Shown here in pieces: positions 44,433 through 53,519 of a stretch of 64,000 nucleotides of DNA. The DNA comes from Sphingomonas arenae (GTDB taxonomy: Bacteria > Pseudomonadota > Alphaproteobacteria > Sphingomonadales > Sphingomonadaceae): contig NZ_JAFFJU010000002.1 of NCBI RefSeq assembly GCF_016924655.1, positions 124,001 through 188,000 of the forward strand, written 5' to 3'. Under the pieces are notes generated by a model, which made no database searches, was not told the origin of the DNA, and saw nothing but the letters and a program-made list of their open reading frames with translations. The position numbers and the translations under genes were made by a program. Within the stretch, counting starts at the first letter, position 1; each line of letters starts with the position of its first letter.

Positions 44433-46364
44433 TCAGGCGCGTGCACCTTCTCCAAGCGGAACCCCGACGCTGTTGCGGCGGAGCGCCCTCAGCACCGTGT
44501 CGACGATATGCGGAGCGTTGAGGCCGGCCTCGTCATATTGCTTTTCGGGCTTGTCCTGGTCCTGGAACACATCGGGTAGGCGCATGGTCCTGAGTTTCAG
44601 GCCGGCGTCGATCAGTCCTTCGTCGCTCGCCAGCGTGAGGACGTGGGCCCCGAGGCCGCCGATCGCCGCTTCCTCGATGGTCACCGCGACCTCATGGGTC
44701 GTCAGCAACTTGCGGATCAGCGCCTCGTCGAGCGGCTTGGCGAAGCGCAGGTCCGCAACCGTGGCGGACAGCCCCATCGCCTCCAGCTGGTCCGCGGCCT
44801 TTTCCGCTTCCTCCAGCCGCGTTCCCAGCGACAGGATCGCGACGCTTTTGCCCTCGCGGACGACACGGCCCTTGCCGATCTCCAGCCGCTGCGGCTCCGC
44901 CGGCATGGCCAGGCCACGACCGTTCCCGCGCGGATAACGCACCGCGATCGGGCCGCTGTCGTGGAGCGCCATGGTATGCACCATGTGCGTCAGTTCGACC
45001 TCGTCCGCCGCGGCCATCACCACGAAGTTCGGCAGGGTGCAGAGGTACGCAAGGTCGAACGAGCCCGCATGGGTCGCACCGTCGGCTCCGACCAGGCCGG
45101 CGCGGTCCATCGCGAAGCGTACCGGCAGGTTCTGGATGGCGACGTCATGGACCACCTGGTCGTAGGCGCGCTGCAGGAACGTCGAGTAGATGGCGCAGAA
45201 CGGCCGGTAACCCTGCGCCGCAAGCCCAGCCGCGAACGTCACCGCATGCTGCTCGGCGATACCGACGTCGAAGGTTCGATCCGGGAACTTCTGCTGGAAC
45301 TTGTCGAGCCCGGTTCCCGACGGCATCGCAGCCGTGATCGCCACGACCTTGGGATCGCGCTCCGCCTCCCCGACCAGCGCGCTCGCAAACACCGCGGTAT
45401 AGCTCGGCGGTCCCGCCGGCGCCTTGTCCTGCTTGCCAGAGATCACGTCGAACTTGACGACGCCATGATACTTGTCCGCCGCCGCTTCGGCTGGGGCATA
45501 GCCCTTGCCCTTCTGCGTCACGGCATGGACCAGCATCGGCCCCTCCGCCGCGTCACGGACGTTTTCGAGCACCTCCACGAGGCCGATGATATCGTGCCCG
45601 TCGACCGGACCGACGTAGTAGAAGCCCAGCTCCTCGAACAACGTGCCGCCGGTCGCCATGCCGCGCGCATATTCCTCGAGTCGCCGCGAGGCCCGGTGCA
45701 GCTTGCCGGGAAGCCGACGCGCCACCCGGCGGGCAAGGTTGCGGACGCCGAGATAACCGGCGGAGCTGACCAGCCGCGCCAGGTAGAGCGACAATCCGCC
45801 GACCGGTGGCGCGATCGACATGTCGTTGTCGTTGAGGATGACGACGAGGCGATTGCCCGCGGCCTCGGCGTTGTTCATCGCCTCATAGGCCATGCCGGCA
45901 CTCATGGCGCCGTCGCCAATCACGGCGATCGCGCGGCCGGCGGCGTCGTCCAGCTTGCTCGCCACGGCAAAGCCCAGCGCGGCGCTGATCGACGTGGAGC
46001 TGTGTGCGGCTCCGAACGGATCGTACTCGCTTTCGCTGCGCTTGGTGAACCCGCTGAGGCCCCCACCTTGCCGCAAGGTCCGGATCCGGTCACGCCGGCC
46101 GGTCACGATCTTGTGCGGGTAGCACTGGTGACCGACGTCCCAGATCAGCTTGTCGCCTGGCGTGTCGAACACATAATGGATGGCCACCGTCAGCTCGACC
46201 ACGCCCAGGCCGGCGCCCAGGTGTCCGCCCGTGACGGAAACGGCCGAGATGACTTCCTGGCGAAGCTCGTCGCACAGCTGCGGCAGCTGCTCCCGCTTCA
46301 GTTTACGGATGTCGGCGGGGCTGTGGACCGAGTCCAGCAGCGGCGTCACAGGACGATCGGACAT
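44433..46364 (-). CDS. dxs: 1-deoxy-D-xylulose-5-phosphate synthase
   Basis: First enzyme of the methylerythritol phosphate pathway: joins pyruvate and glyceraldehyde 3-phosphate using thiamine diphosphate. 643 residues, normal length. Marks are [31 protein letters not shown], the TPP-binding [17 protein letters not shown] (about 154-170), [12 protein letters not shown] and, in the second half, [17 protein letters not shown] and [12 protein letters not shown]. It supplies IPP/DMAPP to ispA and the carotenoid genes at the left end. It is the head of the minus-strand run that leads through the EEP gene, tlyA, tspO, ubiK, ybjN, proC and ilvE. Confidence 0.97.
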   Translation of the reverse strand: MSDRPVTPLLDSVHSPADIRKLKREQLPQLCDELRQEVISAVSVTGGHLGAGLGVVELTVAIHYVFDTPGDKLIWDVGHQCYPHKIVTGRRDRIRTLRQGGGLSGFTKRSESEYDPFGAAHSSTSISAALGFAVASKLDDAAGRAIAVIGDGAMSAGMAYEAMNNAEAAGNRLVVILNDNDMSIAPPVGGLSLYLARLVSSAGYLGVRNLARRVARRLPGKLHRASRRLEEYARGMATGGTLFEELGFYYVGPVDGHDIIGLVEVLENVRDAAEGPMLVHAVTQKGKGYAPAEAAADKYHGVVKFDVISGKQDKAPAGPPSYTAVFASALVGEAERDPKVVAITAAMPSGTGLDKFQQKFPDRTFDVGIAEQHAVTFAAGLAAQGYRPFCAIYSTFLQRAYDQVVHDVAIQNLPVRFAMDRAGLVGADGATHAGSFDLAYLCTLPNFVVMAAADEVELTHMVHTMALHDSGPIAVRYPRGNGRGLAMPAEPQRLEIGKGRVVREGKSVAILSLGTRLEEAEKAADQLEAMGLSATVADLRFAKPLDEALIRKLLTTHEVAVTIEEAAIGGLGAHVLTLASDEGLIDAGLKLRTMRLPDVFQDQDKPEKQYDEAGLNAPHIVDTVLRALRRNSVGVPLGEGARA

Positions 46365-46424
46365 CCTCTGGCCCTAGCGCGGCTCAGCGCCCATGTCGAA
46401 TAGGGTGTTGTGATGTACGCGCTT

Positions 46425-46883
46425 TCAGGAACAATCGCCGCACTTGCCGCGAACCTCGATCACCGGCCGCGTCGGGGCAAAACCCGCGCTCTCCGCCGCC
46501 TCCCGAACGCCGTCGGCCAGTCGATCGTTGTCGATATGCGTCGTCTGGCCGCACGCATCGCAGATCAGGAAGATGCAGTCGTGCAGGCAGCCTGGGTGGG
46601 CGTTCGCCACATAGGCGTTCGCACTCTCCACCCGCATCGCCAGGTTTGAGGTCACGAACAGGTCGAGGATGCGATAGACGCTGTTCGCCGCGACCCGCCG
46701 CCCCTGCGCCTTGGAGACCGCCTCGGCGATGTCGTAAGCGCTCGCCGGTCGCTCGAAGCTCGCCAGGGCATCGAAGACGGCCTGGCGCATGTCGGTCCAC
46801 TGCTCGCCTTCGGCGGTCAGCTGGGCCTTGGCGGCGTCACGGAGCGATTCGCCCGCGTGCAGGTGGTGTGCGTGGCTCCCCAT
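46425..46883 (-). CDS. zur: Fur family transcriptional regulator, Zur type
   Basis: A 152-residue metal-dependent repressor. The winged helix has MRQAVFDALASFERPASAYDIAE and AANSVYRILDLFVTSNLAMRV; the dimerisation part has the HDCIFLICDACGQTTHI motif with Cys-x2-Cys, and the C-terminus RGKCGDCS holds the second Cys pair for the structural zinc. The histidine-rich N-terminus (MGSHAHHLHAG) fits zinc. The neighbouring merC gene carries a GTAATGTTGTAAC site close to known alphaproteobacterial Zur boxes, which supports Zur over Fur, though the family call does not depend on it. Confidence 0.8.
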   Translation of the reverse strand: MGSHAHHLHAGESLRDAAKAQLTAEGEQWTDMRQAVFDALASFERPASAYDIAEAVSKAQGRRVAANSVYRILDLFVTSNLAMRVESANAYVANAHPGCLHDCIFLICDACGQTTHIDNDRLADGVREAAESAGFAPTRPVIEVRGKCGDCS

Positions 46884-46970
46884 GGATCATGAGATAGAAT
46901 TGCAGCGCCTCCGGAACAAGCACCGGCGTGCTTATCGTTCCGCCACCCGAAACGATCTGGTCGGGAGATC

Positions 46971-47369
46971 TCAGGCCGTCGTGCGCCGTGACCCGAAGGG
47001 ATTGGTGGTGCCCCGGCGGTTCAGGTCGTGCCCAAGCGCCAGGATCAGCACACCAATGATGGTCGCTCCGGCCTCGCTGCCGTCATGCGGCATGCTCAAT
47101 GCACCCGCCATCACCCCCAGGCCCAGGCCGCCAACGGCGCTCGGCATCATGAACCCATGCTCCTGGATCCCGCGCCCGAGAGCGAAGGCGCCCAGGATCA
47201 TCGCCAGGGTCAGGCCGACCTCGTGGATCCAGTGTGATCCCAGGATCCCGCCAGCAGCCGATAGGACTGCCAGCAAAACGGTCGTGGCGATGCAATGCAC
47301 CAGGCACAAGCCGGACAGGCTGATCGCCAGACGGTCGAGCCGGTGAGTCGGAATGCTGAGCGGTGACAT
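46971..47369 (-). CDS. MerC domain membrane protein
   Basis: A 132-residue inner-membrane protein with four predicted helices. The metal-binding Cys pair is in GLCLVHCIATTVLL (near residues 22-26), as in the mercury transporter MerC. Chromosomal MerC-like proteins outside mer operons are probably involved in zinc or other divalent metal uptake. ATG 47369 was chosen over 47381 by the usual MSPL start. A Zur-like site lies 32-44 bases upstream and zur is the next gene, so zinc control is likely. Confidence 0.82.
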   Translation of the reverse strand: MSPLSIPTHRLDRLAISLSGLCLVHCIATTVLLAVLSAAGGILGSHWIHEVGLTLAMILGAFALGRGIQEHGFMMPSAVGGLGLGVMAGALSMPHDGSEAGATIIGVLILALGHDLNRRGTTNPFGSRRTTA

Positions 47370-47400
47370 TGCCCGGCCCATATACTGTGGAGCGTTCGGC

Positions 47401-47413
47401 GTTACAACATTAC
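47401..47413 (-). promoter_or_regulatory. candidate Zur box between merC and the heme A synthase gene
   Basis: On the minus strand GTAATGTTGTAAC (plus GTTACAACATTAC) differs in one base from GTAATGTTATAAC, the word at the core of alphaproteobacterial Zur sites as I remember them. It lies 32 bases upstream of the merC ATG, where it could overlap the promoter. Confidence 0.55.
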
Positions 47414-47479
47414 ATTCGCGCCCATGGACCTCCGGCCAGCTTGTTGCGGAATGCCAGAGCGGCCATATGGCGCGCCATC

Positions 47480-48550
47480 ATGAACGCTCCCTTCGATCCG
47501 GCACTCCCCGCGGGTTCAGCTCGCCAGGACAGCCTCGCGCGCCCACTCGCGGTCGCGAACTGGCTGTTCTTCGTCGCGGGGCTGATCTTTGTCATGGTGA
47601 TCGTCGGCGGCATTACCCGGCTGACCGAAAGTGGGCTTTCGATCACCCAGTGGAAGCCCGTCTCCGGCGCCGTTCCTCCCCTGACGGAAGCCGACTGGCT
47701 GCGCGAATTCGACCTTTATCGGCAGACGCCAGAGTATCTGGAAGTCAACCGCGGGATGTCGCTGGCCGACTTCAAGTTCATCTTCTTCTGGGAATATCTC
47801 CATCGCCTGCTCGGGCGGGTGATCGGGCTGGCCTTCCTCCTCCCGCTCATCTGGTTCGCGGTGAAGAAGGCGATCCCGTCAGGCTATGGCAAGCGCCTGA
47901 CCATTCTGTTCCTGCTCGGCGGCCTCCAGGGCGCGATCGGCTGGTGGATGGTCGCCTCGGGCCTGGTTGACCGGACGGACGTCAGCCACCTCCGCCTCGC
48001 CGTGCATCTGCTGACCGCGCTGCTGATCTTCGGCGCGATCTTCTGGACCGCTCTCGACCTCCGCAGCCCGGGTGCCATGCGCCAGCGGATGCCGACATTC
48101 GCCATCTGGGCGCTGAGCGTGCTCGCCCTGCAACTCCTGTTCGGCGCTTATGTCGCGGGCCTGGATGCGGGTTATGCCTTCAACACCTGGCCGCTGATGG
48201 GCGATGAGCTCTACCCAGCGGCTGCGCCCTGGCTCGAGCCGGCCCTGCGCAACTTCGTCGACAATCCGATCACCGTCCAATTCGTGCACCGCTGGCTGGC
48301 TTTCGGCGTCCTCGCCATGGCGATCCTTCTCGCCATCAAGGTGAAGCGTGCCGGTGGCCGGCGTGAATCCCTCTTCCTCCATGCCGCGGTGGGCCTGCAA
48401 ATCCTGCTGGGCATCGCCACCTTGCTGACCGGCGTCCACCTGCACGTCGCAGTTGCCCACCAGGGCATGGCCGTGGTGGTCATCGCCGCCTTCCTCCTTG
48501 CCGCTCACCGCCTCGCCATCCTGCAGGGGGCGGCGCGCGCCAAGGCATGA
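47480..48550 (+). CDS. ctaA: heme A synthase, COX15/CtaA family
   Basis: Oxidises the C8 methyl group of heme O to the formyl of heme A for aa3-type cytochrome oxidase. A 356-residue inner-membrane protein with eight helices. Marks are VGGITRLTESGLSITQWKPVSGAVPP, the first haem-ligand stretch FIFFWEYLHRLLGRVIG, SHLRLAVHLLTALLIF, QFVHRWLAFGV and VAHQGMAVVVI. ATG 47480 begins just before the first polar stretch; the frame is open upstream. It overlaps cutA by four bases. Divergent from merC. Confidence 0.93.
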   Translation: MNAPFDPALPAGSARQDSLARPLAVANWLFFVAGLIFVMVIVGGITRLTESGLSITQWKPVSGAVPPLTEADWLREFDLYRQTPEYLEVNRGMSLADFKFIFFWEYLHRLLGRVIGLAFLLPLIWFAVKKAIPSGYGKRLTILFLLGGLQGAIGWWMVASGLVDRTDVSHLRLAVHLLTALLIFGAIFWTALDLRSPGAMRQRMPTFAIWALSVLALQLLFGAYVAGLDAGYAFNTWPLMGDELYPAAAPWLEPALRNFVDNPITVQFVHRWLAFGVLAMAILLAIKVKRAGGRRESLFLHAAVGLQILLGIATLLTGVHLHVAVAHQGMAVVVIAAFLLAAHRLAILQGAARAKA

Positions 48551-48876
48551 GCGTCGTCTCCGTCTACTGCATCTTCGCCTCCGCCGAGGAAGCCGAGCGC
48601 ATCGGCCGCACGCTCGTGGAGGAAAGCCTCGCCGCCTGCATCAACATCCTTGGGCCCTGCCGCAGTATTTATCGCTGGCAGGGCAGGATCGAGGAAGCGG
48701 ACGAGGCCCCCGCCATCCTCAAGACGAGCGCCGACCGCGTCGACCGCCTGATCGATCGCATCACCAGGCTCCACAGCTACGAGGTGCCCGCAATCGCCGT
48801 CTGGCCAGTGCTCAAGCTGCCCGAATCCTATGCGGAGTGGGTCGAGATGCAGACCCGGTCAGACCCTAGGGTATGA
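48547..48876 (+). CDS. cutA: divalent cation tolerance protein CutA
   Basis: A 109-residue trimeric ferredoxin-fold protein (VSVYCIFASAEEAERIGRTLVEE, SLAACINILGPCRSIYRWQGRIEEADE, SYEVPAIAVWPV). The Cys of AACINI and the WxGxIEE stretch are family marks. Its role in copper tolerance is long cited but not biochemically clear. ATGA overlap with the heme A synthase gene. Confidence 0.94.
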   Translation: MSVVSVYCIFASAEEAERIGRTLVEESLAACINILGPCRSIYRWQGRIEEADEAPAILKTSADRVDRLIDRITRLHSYEVPAIAVWPVLKLPESYAEWVEMQTRSDPRV

Positions 48877-48905
48877 TTTTACCCGTCCCGAAGTCCGCTG
48901 TTTGC

Positions 48906-48934
48906 TTGACTTTTTGACGCTCACCGTCAATTAG
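48906..48934 (+). promoter_or_regulatory. possible promoter of rplM-rpsI
   Basis: TTGACT (48906-48911), a 17-base spacer and AATTAG (48929-48934) lie 74 bases before the rplM start. The -35 is good, the -10 weak. Ribosomal protein operons usually have their own promoter, which fits this spot between cutA and rplM. Confidence 0.4.
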
Positions 48935-49007
48935 CCGCCCGCAAGCGCTGCCCGCCGGGATGACTTGGGGGCGGCGTTTTCATGTTTTTAGCAAAGGTCC
49001 AAGCTCC

Positions 49008-49487
49008 ATGAAGGCGCTGATGAAGACCACCAAGTCGGCCAAGCCGGCGGAGGTCGAACGTAAGTGGCATCTGATCGATGCGGACGGGCTGGTCGTCGGC
49101 CGCGTCGCAACGATCATCGCCAACCTGCTGCGCGGCAAGCACAAGCCGAGCTTCACCCCCCACGTCGATTGCGGTGACCATGTCATCGTCATCAATGCGG
49201 ACAAGGTGCGGTTCACCGGCCGCAAGCTGCAGCAGAAGCTTTACTACAAGCACACCGGTTATGCCGGCGGCTTGAAGGAAGTCCGCGCCGACAAGGTGCT
49301 GGAAGGCCGCTTCCCCGAGCGCGTGCTCGAAAAGGCGGTGGAGCGCATGATCCCGCGCGGCCCGCTCGGCCGTGAGCAGATGCGCCACCTGCACCTCTAC
49401 AATGGCACGGATCATCCGCATGCCGGTCAGGAACCCGGTGTTCTCGACGTCGCGTCGATGAACCGCAAGAACAAGGTGGGCGCATAA
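49008..49487 (+). CDS. rplM: 50S ribosomal protein L13
   Basis: A 159-residue large-subunit protein. It starts [20 protein letters not shown], as L13 does in related bacteria, then [51 protein letters not shown] and [24 protein letters not shown] 49008 was chosen over the open frame starting at 48960. It is followed two bases later by rpsI. Confidence 0.97.
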   Translation: MKALMKTTKSAKPAEVERKWHLIDADGLVVGRVATIIANLLRGKHKPSFTPHVDCGDHVIVINADKVRFTGRKLQQKLYYKHTGYAGGLKEVRADKVLEGRFPERVLEKAVERMIPRGPLGREQMRHLHLYNGTDHPHAGQEPGVLDVASMNRKNKVGA

Positions 49488-49488
49488 C

Positions 49489-50049
49489 ATGGCCGACAAG
49501 AAGTCCCTCTCCGACCTTGGCGAGCTGACCAGCCAGGCCCCTGCGCCGGCGCCGGCTCCTGCCGCTCCGGAAGCTGCTGCCGGCGAAGCCGAAGCGTCGG
49601 CTCCGGCCCCGGTCCAGCCCCCGCAGCCCGAGGCTCCGCTGCGCGAGCAGCAGCTCGACAAGTACGGCCGCGCCTATGCGACCGGCCGCCGCAAGGACGC
49701 CGTTGCCCGCGTCTGGCTGAAGCCCGGCACCGGCAAGATCGAGGTCAATGGCCGCGATCAGACGGTCTATTTCGCGCGTCCGACCCAGCGCCTGGTCATC
49801 AACCAGCCGTTCGGCATCACCGACCGTGACGGCCAGTATGACGTGGTCGCCACCGTCAAGGGCGGCGGTCTGTCGGGCCAGGCAGGCGCGGTGCTGCACG
49901 GCATCGCCCAGGCGCTCAGCCGTTACGAGCCGGCCCTGCGCACGGCGGTGAAGCGTGCCGGCTTCCTCACCCGCGACCCCCGCGTCGTGGAGCGCAAGAA
50001 GTACGGCCGCGCCAAGGCACGCCGCAGCTTCCAGTTCAGCAAGCGCTAA
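49489..50049 (+). CDS. rpsI: 30S ribosomal protein S9 with an Ala/Pro-rich N-terminal extension
   Basis: A 186-residue small-subunit protein. The S9 core starts near residue 56 ([22 protein letters not shown]) and ends [18 protein letters not shown], whose C-terminal Lys-Arg reaches the P-site tRNA anticodon. The first 50 residues are unusual, mainly Ala, Pro and Glu; such extensions are known in other alphaproteobacterial S9 proteins. Operon with rplM. Confidence 0.97.
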   Translation: MADKKSLSDLGELTSQAPAPAPAPAAPEAAAGEAEASAPAPVQPPQPEAPLREQQLDKYGRAYATGRRKDAVARVWLKPGTGKIEVNGRDQTVYFARPTQRLVINQPFGITDRDGQYDVVATVKGGGLSGQAGAVLHGIAQALSRYEPALRTAVKRAGFLTRDPRVVERKKYGRAKARRSFQFSKR

Positions 50050-50053
50050 GCCT

Positions 50054-50087
50054 GTCCTGAGCGCCTGCCTTGGCAGGCAGTCGAAGG
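50054..50087. repeat. GTCCTGAGC / GTCGAAGGG palindromic repeat after rpsI
   Basis: GTCCTGAGC (50054-50062), an inverted repeat GCCTGCC/GGCAGGC (50063-50069 / 50072-50078) and AGTCGAAGGG follow five bases after the rpsI stop. The outer words are those of a very common intergenic repeat in sphingomonads and related bacteria (TGTCCTGAGC...GTCGAAGG). Confidence 0.65.
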
Positions 50088-50220
50088 GCGAGTACAGCGA
50101 AGTCGACGCAAACAGTCGCCGGAGCAGTACGAAGACTTGGCGCTGCCGGACGGCCTGCCGCGAAGCGGACAGGACCGACGTCATGGAATTCACTTCCATG
50201 ACTGCTGCCGCGAGACAAGA

Positions 50221-50256
50221 AACGGCGGTCCCCACGGGCCGCCGTTTTCTTTTGCT
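50221..50256 (+). terminator. rho-independent terminator after rpsI
   Basis: AACGGCGGTCC and GGGCCGCCGTT form a long stem around CCAC (last bases of each arm partly mismatched), followed by TTCTTTTG. It lies 172 bases after the rpsI stop and 23 bases before metC. Confidence 0.8.
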
Positions 50257-50278
50257 CGCCGCCCATTAGAACCGCGTC

Positions 50279-51457
50279 ATGACCGACAAGGACCAGCGCC
50301 CCGCCACCCGCCTGATCACCGCCGGCCGGCGCAAGGAGTGGCTCGGCGGCATGGTGAACGTGCCGCCCGCTCGCACCTCGACCGTCCTGTTCGACACCGT
50401 CGCCGATATGCACGCGGCCTACCCACCCCGCGACGGCACGCTCAACTATGGTCGGAACGGCACGGCCGTGCATTGGGCCCTGGCCGAAGCCCTCACCGCG
50501 CTGGAGCCTGGCGCCGCGGGTACGCGCCTCTTTCCCTCAGGTGCCTCCGCCGTCGCCATGGCGCTGACCAGCGTCCTCGAACCCGGCGACGAGCTGCTGA
50601 TGGTTGACAGCGCCTACGGCCCAACCCGCGCCTTCTGCGACCAGGAACTCACCCGCCGCGGGATCGTCACCCGCTACTACGACCCGCTCGTTACCCCGGA
50701 CGCCCTCCGTGCCCTGATCGGCGAGCGGACCCGCGCGCTGTATCTCGAGAGCCCCGGCTCGCTCACCTTCGAAGTGCAGGACGTCCCCGGCCTGTGCGCG
50801 GTCGCCAAGGAGCATGGCCTCGTGGCCCTCATGGACAACACCTGGGCCACCCCGCTGTTCTTCCCGGCGATCGCCGCGGGCGTGGACCTCAGCATCGTCG
50901 CGTGCACCAAGTACATCTCAGGTCATTCGGACGTGATGCTCGGCTCCGTCACCGCCTCGGGCCAATGCTGGGAAGCACTCGACCGGACCGCTCGCCTGTA
51001 CGGCAACGCGGTCGGGCCCGACGACGTCTACCTCGGCGCGCGCGGCCTGCGCACGCTGGGCATCCGCCTGAACCAGCACCAGGCCAATGCTCTCGAGGTC
51101 GCCCGCTGGCTCTCCGCGCACCCCAAGGTCGCGCGAGTCCTCCACCCCGCCCTACCGACCTGCCCCGGCCACGATCAGTGGCAACGCGACTTCCACGGAG
51201 CGAGCGGCCTCTTCTCCTTCGTCCTGCGCGGGGGCACCCGCGCGGAGCGGGATGCGTTGATCGACCGCCTGGAACTGTTCGGCATCGGCTTCAGCTGGGG
51301 CGGGTTCGAGAGCCTGGCCGTCCCCGTCAACCTCGAGCGCATGCGCACCGCCCGCGCCCCGTCCTACGAAGGTCCGCTCGTCCGCCTGCAGATCGGTCTT
51401 GAGGACCCCGCCGATCTCATCGCCGACATCGACCAGGCACTCGCCGCCTACCCCTGA
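50279..51457 (+). CDS. metC: cystathionine beta-lyase
   Basis: Splits cystathionine to homocysteine, pyruvate and ammonia in methionine synthesis; PLP enzyme of the Cys/Met metabolism family. 392 residues. Marks are LFPSGASAVAMALTSVLEPGDELLM with the PLP-binding loop, YLESPGSLTFEVQDV, LMDNTWATPLFF and the catalytic Lys in IVACTKYISGHSDVMLGS (near residue 211), then SWGGFESLA at the end. The WGGFESL ending favours MetC over gamma-synthases. Start ATG 50279 follows the rpsI terminator. Confidence 0.92.
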   Translation: MTDKDQRPATRLITAGRRKEWLGGMVNVPPARTSTVLFDTVADMHAAYPPRDGTLNYGRNGTAVHWALAEALTALEPGAAGTRLFPSGASAVAMALTSVLEPGDELLMVDSAYGPTRAFCDQELTRRGIVTRYYDPLVTPDALRALIGERTRALYLESPGSLTFEVQDVPGLCAVAKEHGLVALMDNTWATPLFFPAIAAGVDLSIVACTKYISGHSDVMLGSVTASGQCWEALDRTARLYGNAVGPDDVYLGARGLRTLGIRLNQHQANALEVARWLSAHPKVARVLHPALPTCPGHDQWQRDFHGASGLFSFVLRGGTRAERDALIDRLELFGIGFSWGGFESLAVPVNLERMRTARAPSYEGPLVRLQIGLEDPADLIADIDQALAAYP

Positions 51458-51468
51458 AGTCCTCTCCC

Positions 51469-51540
51469 CCTGAGTAGCGGTGTAAGCCGCGTATCGAAGG
51501 TGCTTTGGTACGGGCCGCACGACCCTACTCGGCATGAGCG
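51469..51540. repeat. palindromic intergenic repeat, third copy of TGAGTAGC/GTATCGAAG type
   Basis: CCTGAGTAGCGG followed by GCGTATCGAAGG, then TTGGTACGGGC and CTACTCGGCATGAGCG. The left half matches the copy at 5511-5581 closely; the right half is decayed, so the hairpin is imperfect. It sits between metC and the convergent manganese catalase gene. Confidence 0.65.
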
Positions 51541-51548
51541 GCGTCGCG

Positions 51549-52448
51549 CTAACTCTCCTTGGTGAACATCAGCTGCCGCTCACCCGCCGACAGCGGCGCC
51601 TTGGGCGTGCCGAACAGCCGCGGATCGACCTGGCCCAGCTCCTGCTGAGGACCGAGTGCCGGCGGCTTGTCGATGTAGGTGATCTCGCCCTTGCCATCCA
51701 TCGACGGGCCCGTCGCCCAGCGCCCAGCAGCGCTCTCCGTCCCTTCCGAATGGTTCAGGAAGACATAGTTGAACTCCTGGTTCTCCAACTCCTGCGGGAA
51801 GTTGGACGGGCACGGCGTCTCCTCGAAGCCCTCTTCCTCCAGCTCGCGAATGGCGGCGAGCCACTGGTTCTGGTGCATGGTGTCGCGCGCCAGCAGGTAG
51901 GACAGCATTTTCTTGACGCCCGGGTCGTCGGTTAGGTTGTACAACCGCGCCACTTGCAGCCGGCCCTGGCTCTCGGCCGTCACGTTGAAGCGGAAGTCGG
52001 CCAGCAGATTGCCGCTCGACACAATATACTTGGCCGACCAATGGTTGCCGTTGGCGTCGGAGGCCGTCGCTCCTCCGCCCGACACGATCGCATGGTGCGG
52101 GTTCATGCCCGCCAGGATCACGTCCTGGATCTTGGCGCCGCCCAGCACCGCCCCCACCAGACCGTCCTTGGCCGCACCTTCCTGCGTCTCGACCGGGCTC
52201 TTCTCCAGCAGTCGCGCGATGCAGGTTGCAAGCATTTCGACGTGGCCGATCTCCTCGGTCCCGATGTCCATGATCATGTCCTTGTACTTGCCCGGCGCAC
52301 GGCAGTTCCAACCCTGCATCAAGTAGCCGAGCATGACGCTGATCTCGCCCCACTGACCGCCGAGCACCTCCTGCAACTGGCGCGCGAAGACAGGGTCGGG
52401 TTTCTCCGGCGTGCAATGGAATGCCGTTTCCTTGACTCGGAAGAACAT
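51549..52448 (-). CDS. manganese (non-haem) catalase
   Basis: A 299-residue di-manganese ferritin-like enzyme that turns hydrogen peroxide into water and oxygen. The two helix pairs with metal ligands are visible: QLQEVLGGQWGEISVMLGYLMQGW, DIGTEEIGHVEMLATCIA (Glu and His ligands near residues 65-70) and, later, LSYLLARDTMHQNQWLAAI with Glu/His. ATG 52448 has AGGAGACCTCC in front. The C-terminal part with DPRLFGTPKAP is also typical. In related bacteria these genes are often under the general stress response; no clear EcfG site was found here. Confidence 0.92.
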   Translation of the reverse strand: MFFRVKETAFHCTPEKPDPVFARQLQEVLGGQWGEISVMLGYLMQGWNCRAPGKYKDMIMDIGTEEIGHVEMLATCIARLLEKSPVETQEGAAKDGLVGAVLGGAKIQDVILAGMNPHHAIVSGGGATASDANGNHWSAKYIVSSGNLLADFRFNVTAESQGRLQVARLYNLTDDPGVKKMLSYLLARDTMHQNQWLAAIRELEEEGFEETPCPSNFPQELENQEFNYVFLNHSEGTESAAGRWATGPSMDGKGEITYIDKPPALGPQQELGQVDPRLFGTPKAPLSAGERQLMFTKES

Positions 52449-52656
52449 GGGAGGTCTCCTTGGGGATGATCCGCCACCAATGGTCGGGCGATCGGGATCG
52501 TTGCGTCCCAATCGCAGGCGAAACGACGGACCCCGCTTCCCTGTCGCCTTGCTCCCGAGGGGCCGCGTGGCACGGCCTTTGGACCAGCGGGCGGAACCTC
52601 TGGGCCCGTCGTCTTTTCCGCATGTCGCAGGTGGAACGAACAAAGCTGGAGACCCG

Positions 52657-53439
52657 ATGCCCGTTGCCTTCACTCGCGGTGTGAGCCCGCGCCTCTCGAA
52701 CTGCGAACTGACCCACCTCGACCGCCAGCCTATCAACCCCGATCGCGCCGCGGCCCAGCATGCAGCCTATGAGCAGGCGATCGCCAATGCCGGCTTCGAC
52801 CTCGTCCGTCTGCCGGAGCTTCCCGACCATGCCGACGCCGTGTTCGTCGAGGACACTGCGATCCTGCTGGGCGAACATGCGGTCATCACCCGTCCGGGCG
52901 CCGCGAGCCGCCGCGCCGAGGCGGAATCCACGGCGACGGCCTTGGCCGACCGTTTCACCGTCCATCGGATCACCCGCGGCACCATTGATGGCGGCGATGT
53001 TCTGCGGATCGGACGCACCATCTACGTGGGCCAGTCGAGCCGGACCGATTGCGCCGGAGCCGTGGCGCTCGCCAACATCGCGGCACGGCTCGGTTACGAG
53101 GTGGTCCCGGTTCCGCTCGACGCGTGCCTTCATCTGAAGACGGCCGCCACCTACGCCGGTTTCGACGGAGCAGGCCGCGAAGTCGTGCTGCTCAATCGGG
53201 ACTGGATCGACCCGGCGGTCTTCGGAGGGCTGGAGATCGTCGCCGCTTCCCCGCGCGAACCCTTCGCCGCCAACGCGCTGCGCGTCGGTGGCAAGCTGGT
53301 CGTCGCGGCCGGCTATCCGGAAACCTCCGAGCGCTTGCGCGCCTGCGGCTTCGAACTCGACGAGATCGACGTCAGCGAACTGGAAAAGGCCGAGGCCGGT
53401 CTCACCTGCATGAGCCTCATTGCGGAAGAAGTGGCCTAG
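52657..53439 (+). CDS. dimethylarginine dimethylaminohydrolase-like protein
   Basis: A 260-residue amidinotransferase-superfamily enzyme that probably releases citrulline from methylated arginine. Marks are the substrate-binding ELPDHADAVFVEDTAIL (with the Glu-Asp pair near residue 65-66), RGTIDGGDVLRIG, LHLKTAATYAGFDG with the catalytic His near residue 160, and the late Cys of GLTCMSL, which matches the active-site cysteine. Arginine deiminase would be longer. ATG 52657 lies within the divergent 208-base gap to the catalase gene. Confidence 0.85.
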   Translation: MPVAFTRGVSPRLSNCELTHLDRQPINPDRAAAQHAAYEQAIANAGFDLVRLPELPDHADAVFVEDTAILLGEHAVITRPGAASRRAEAESTATALADRFTVHRITRGTIDGGDVLRIGRTIYVGQSSRTDCAGAVALANIAARLGYEVVPVPLDACLHLKTAATYAGFDGAGREVVLLNRDWIDPAVFGGLEIVAASPREPFAANALRVGGKLVVAAGYPETSERLRACGFELDEIDVSELEKAEAGLTCMSLIAEEVA

Positions 53440-53519
53440 CCTCGCCATCGTTCGCCGCACTTGCGCGCCGCTAGCTGATCCTTATCGTCACCGCCTCCGA
53501 GCTGATGGGGGCGTTCGAC

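Noticed and set aside
44643-46403. A 586-codon open frame antisense to dxs.
   Set aside because: Arg/His/Gln-rich without domains; dxs on the other strand is certain.
52590-52656. GGAAC words in the catalase-dimethylargininase gap as EcfG promoters.
   Set aside because: No CGTT-like -10 at 16-17 bases from either GGAAC, so not supported.
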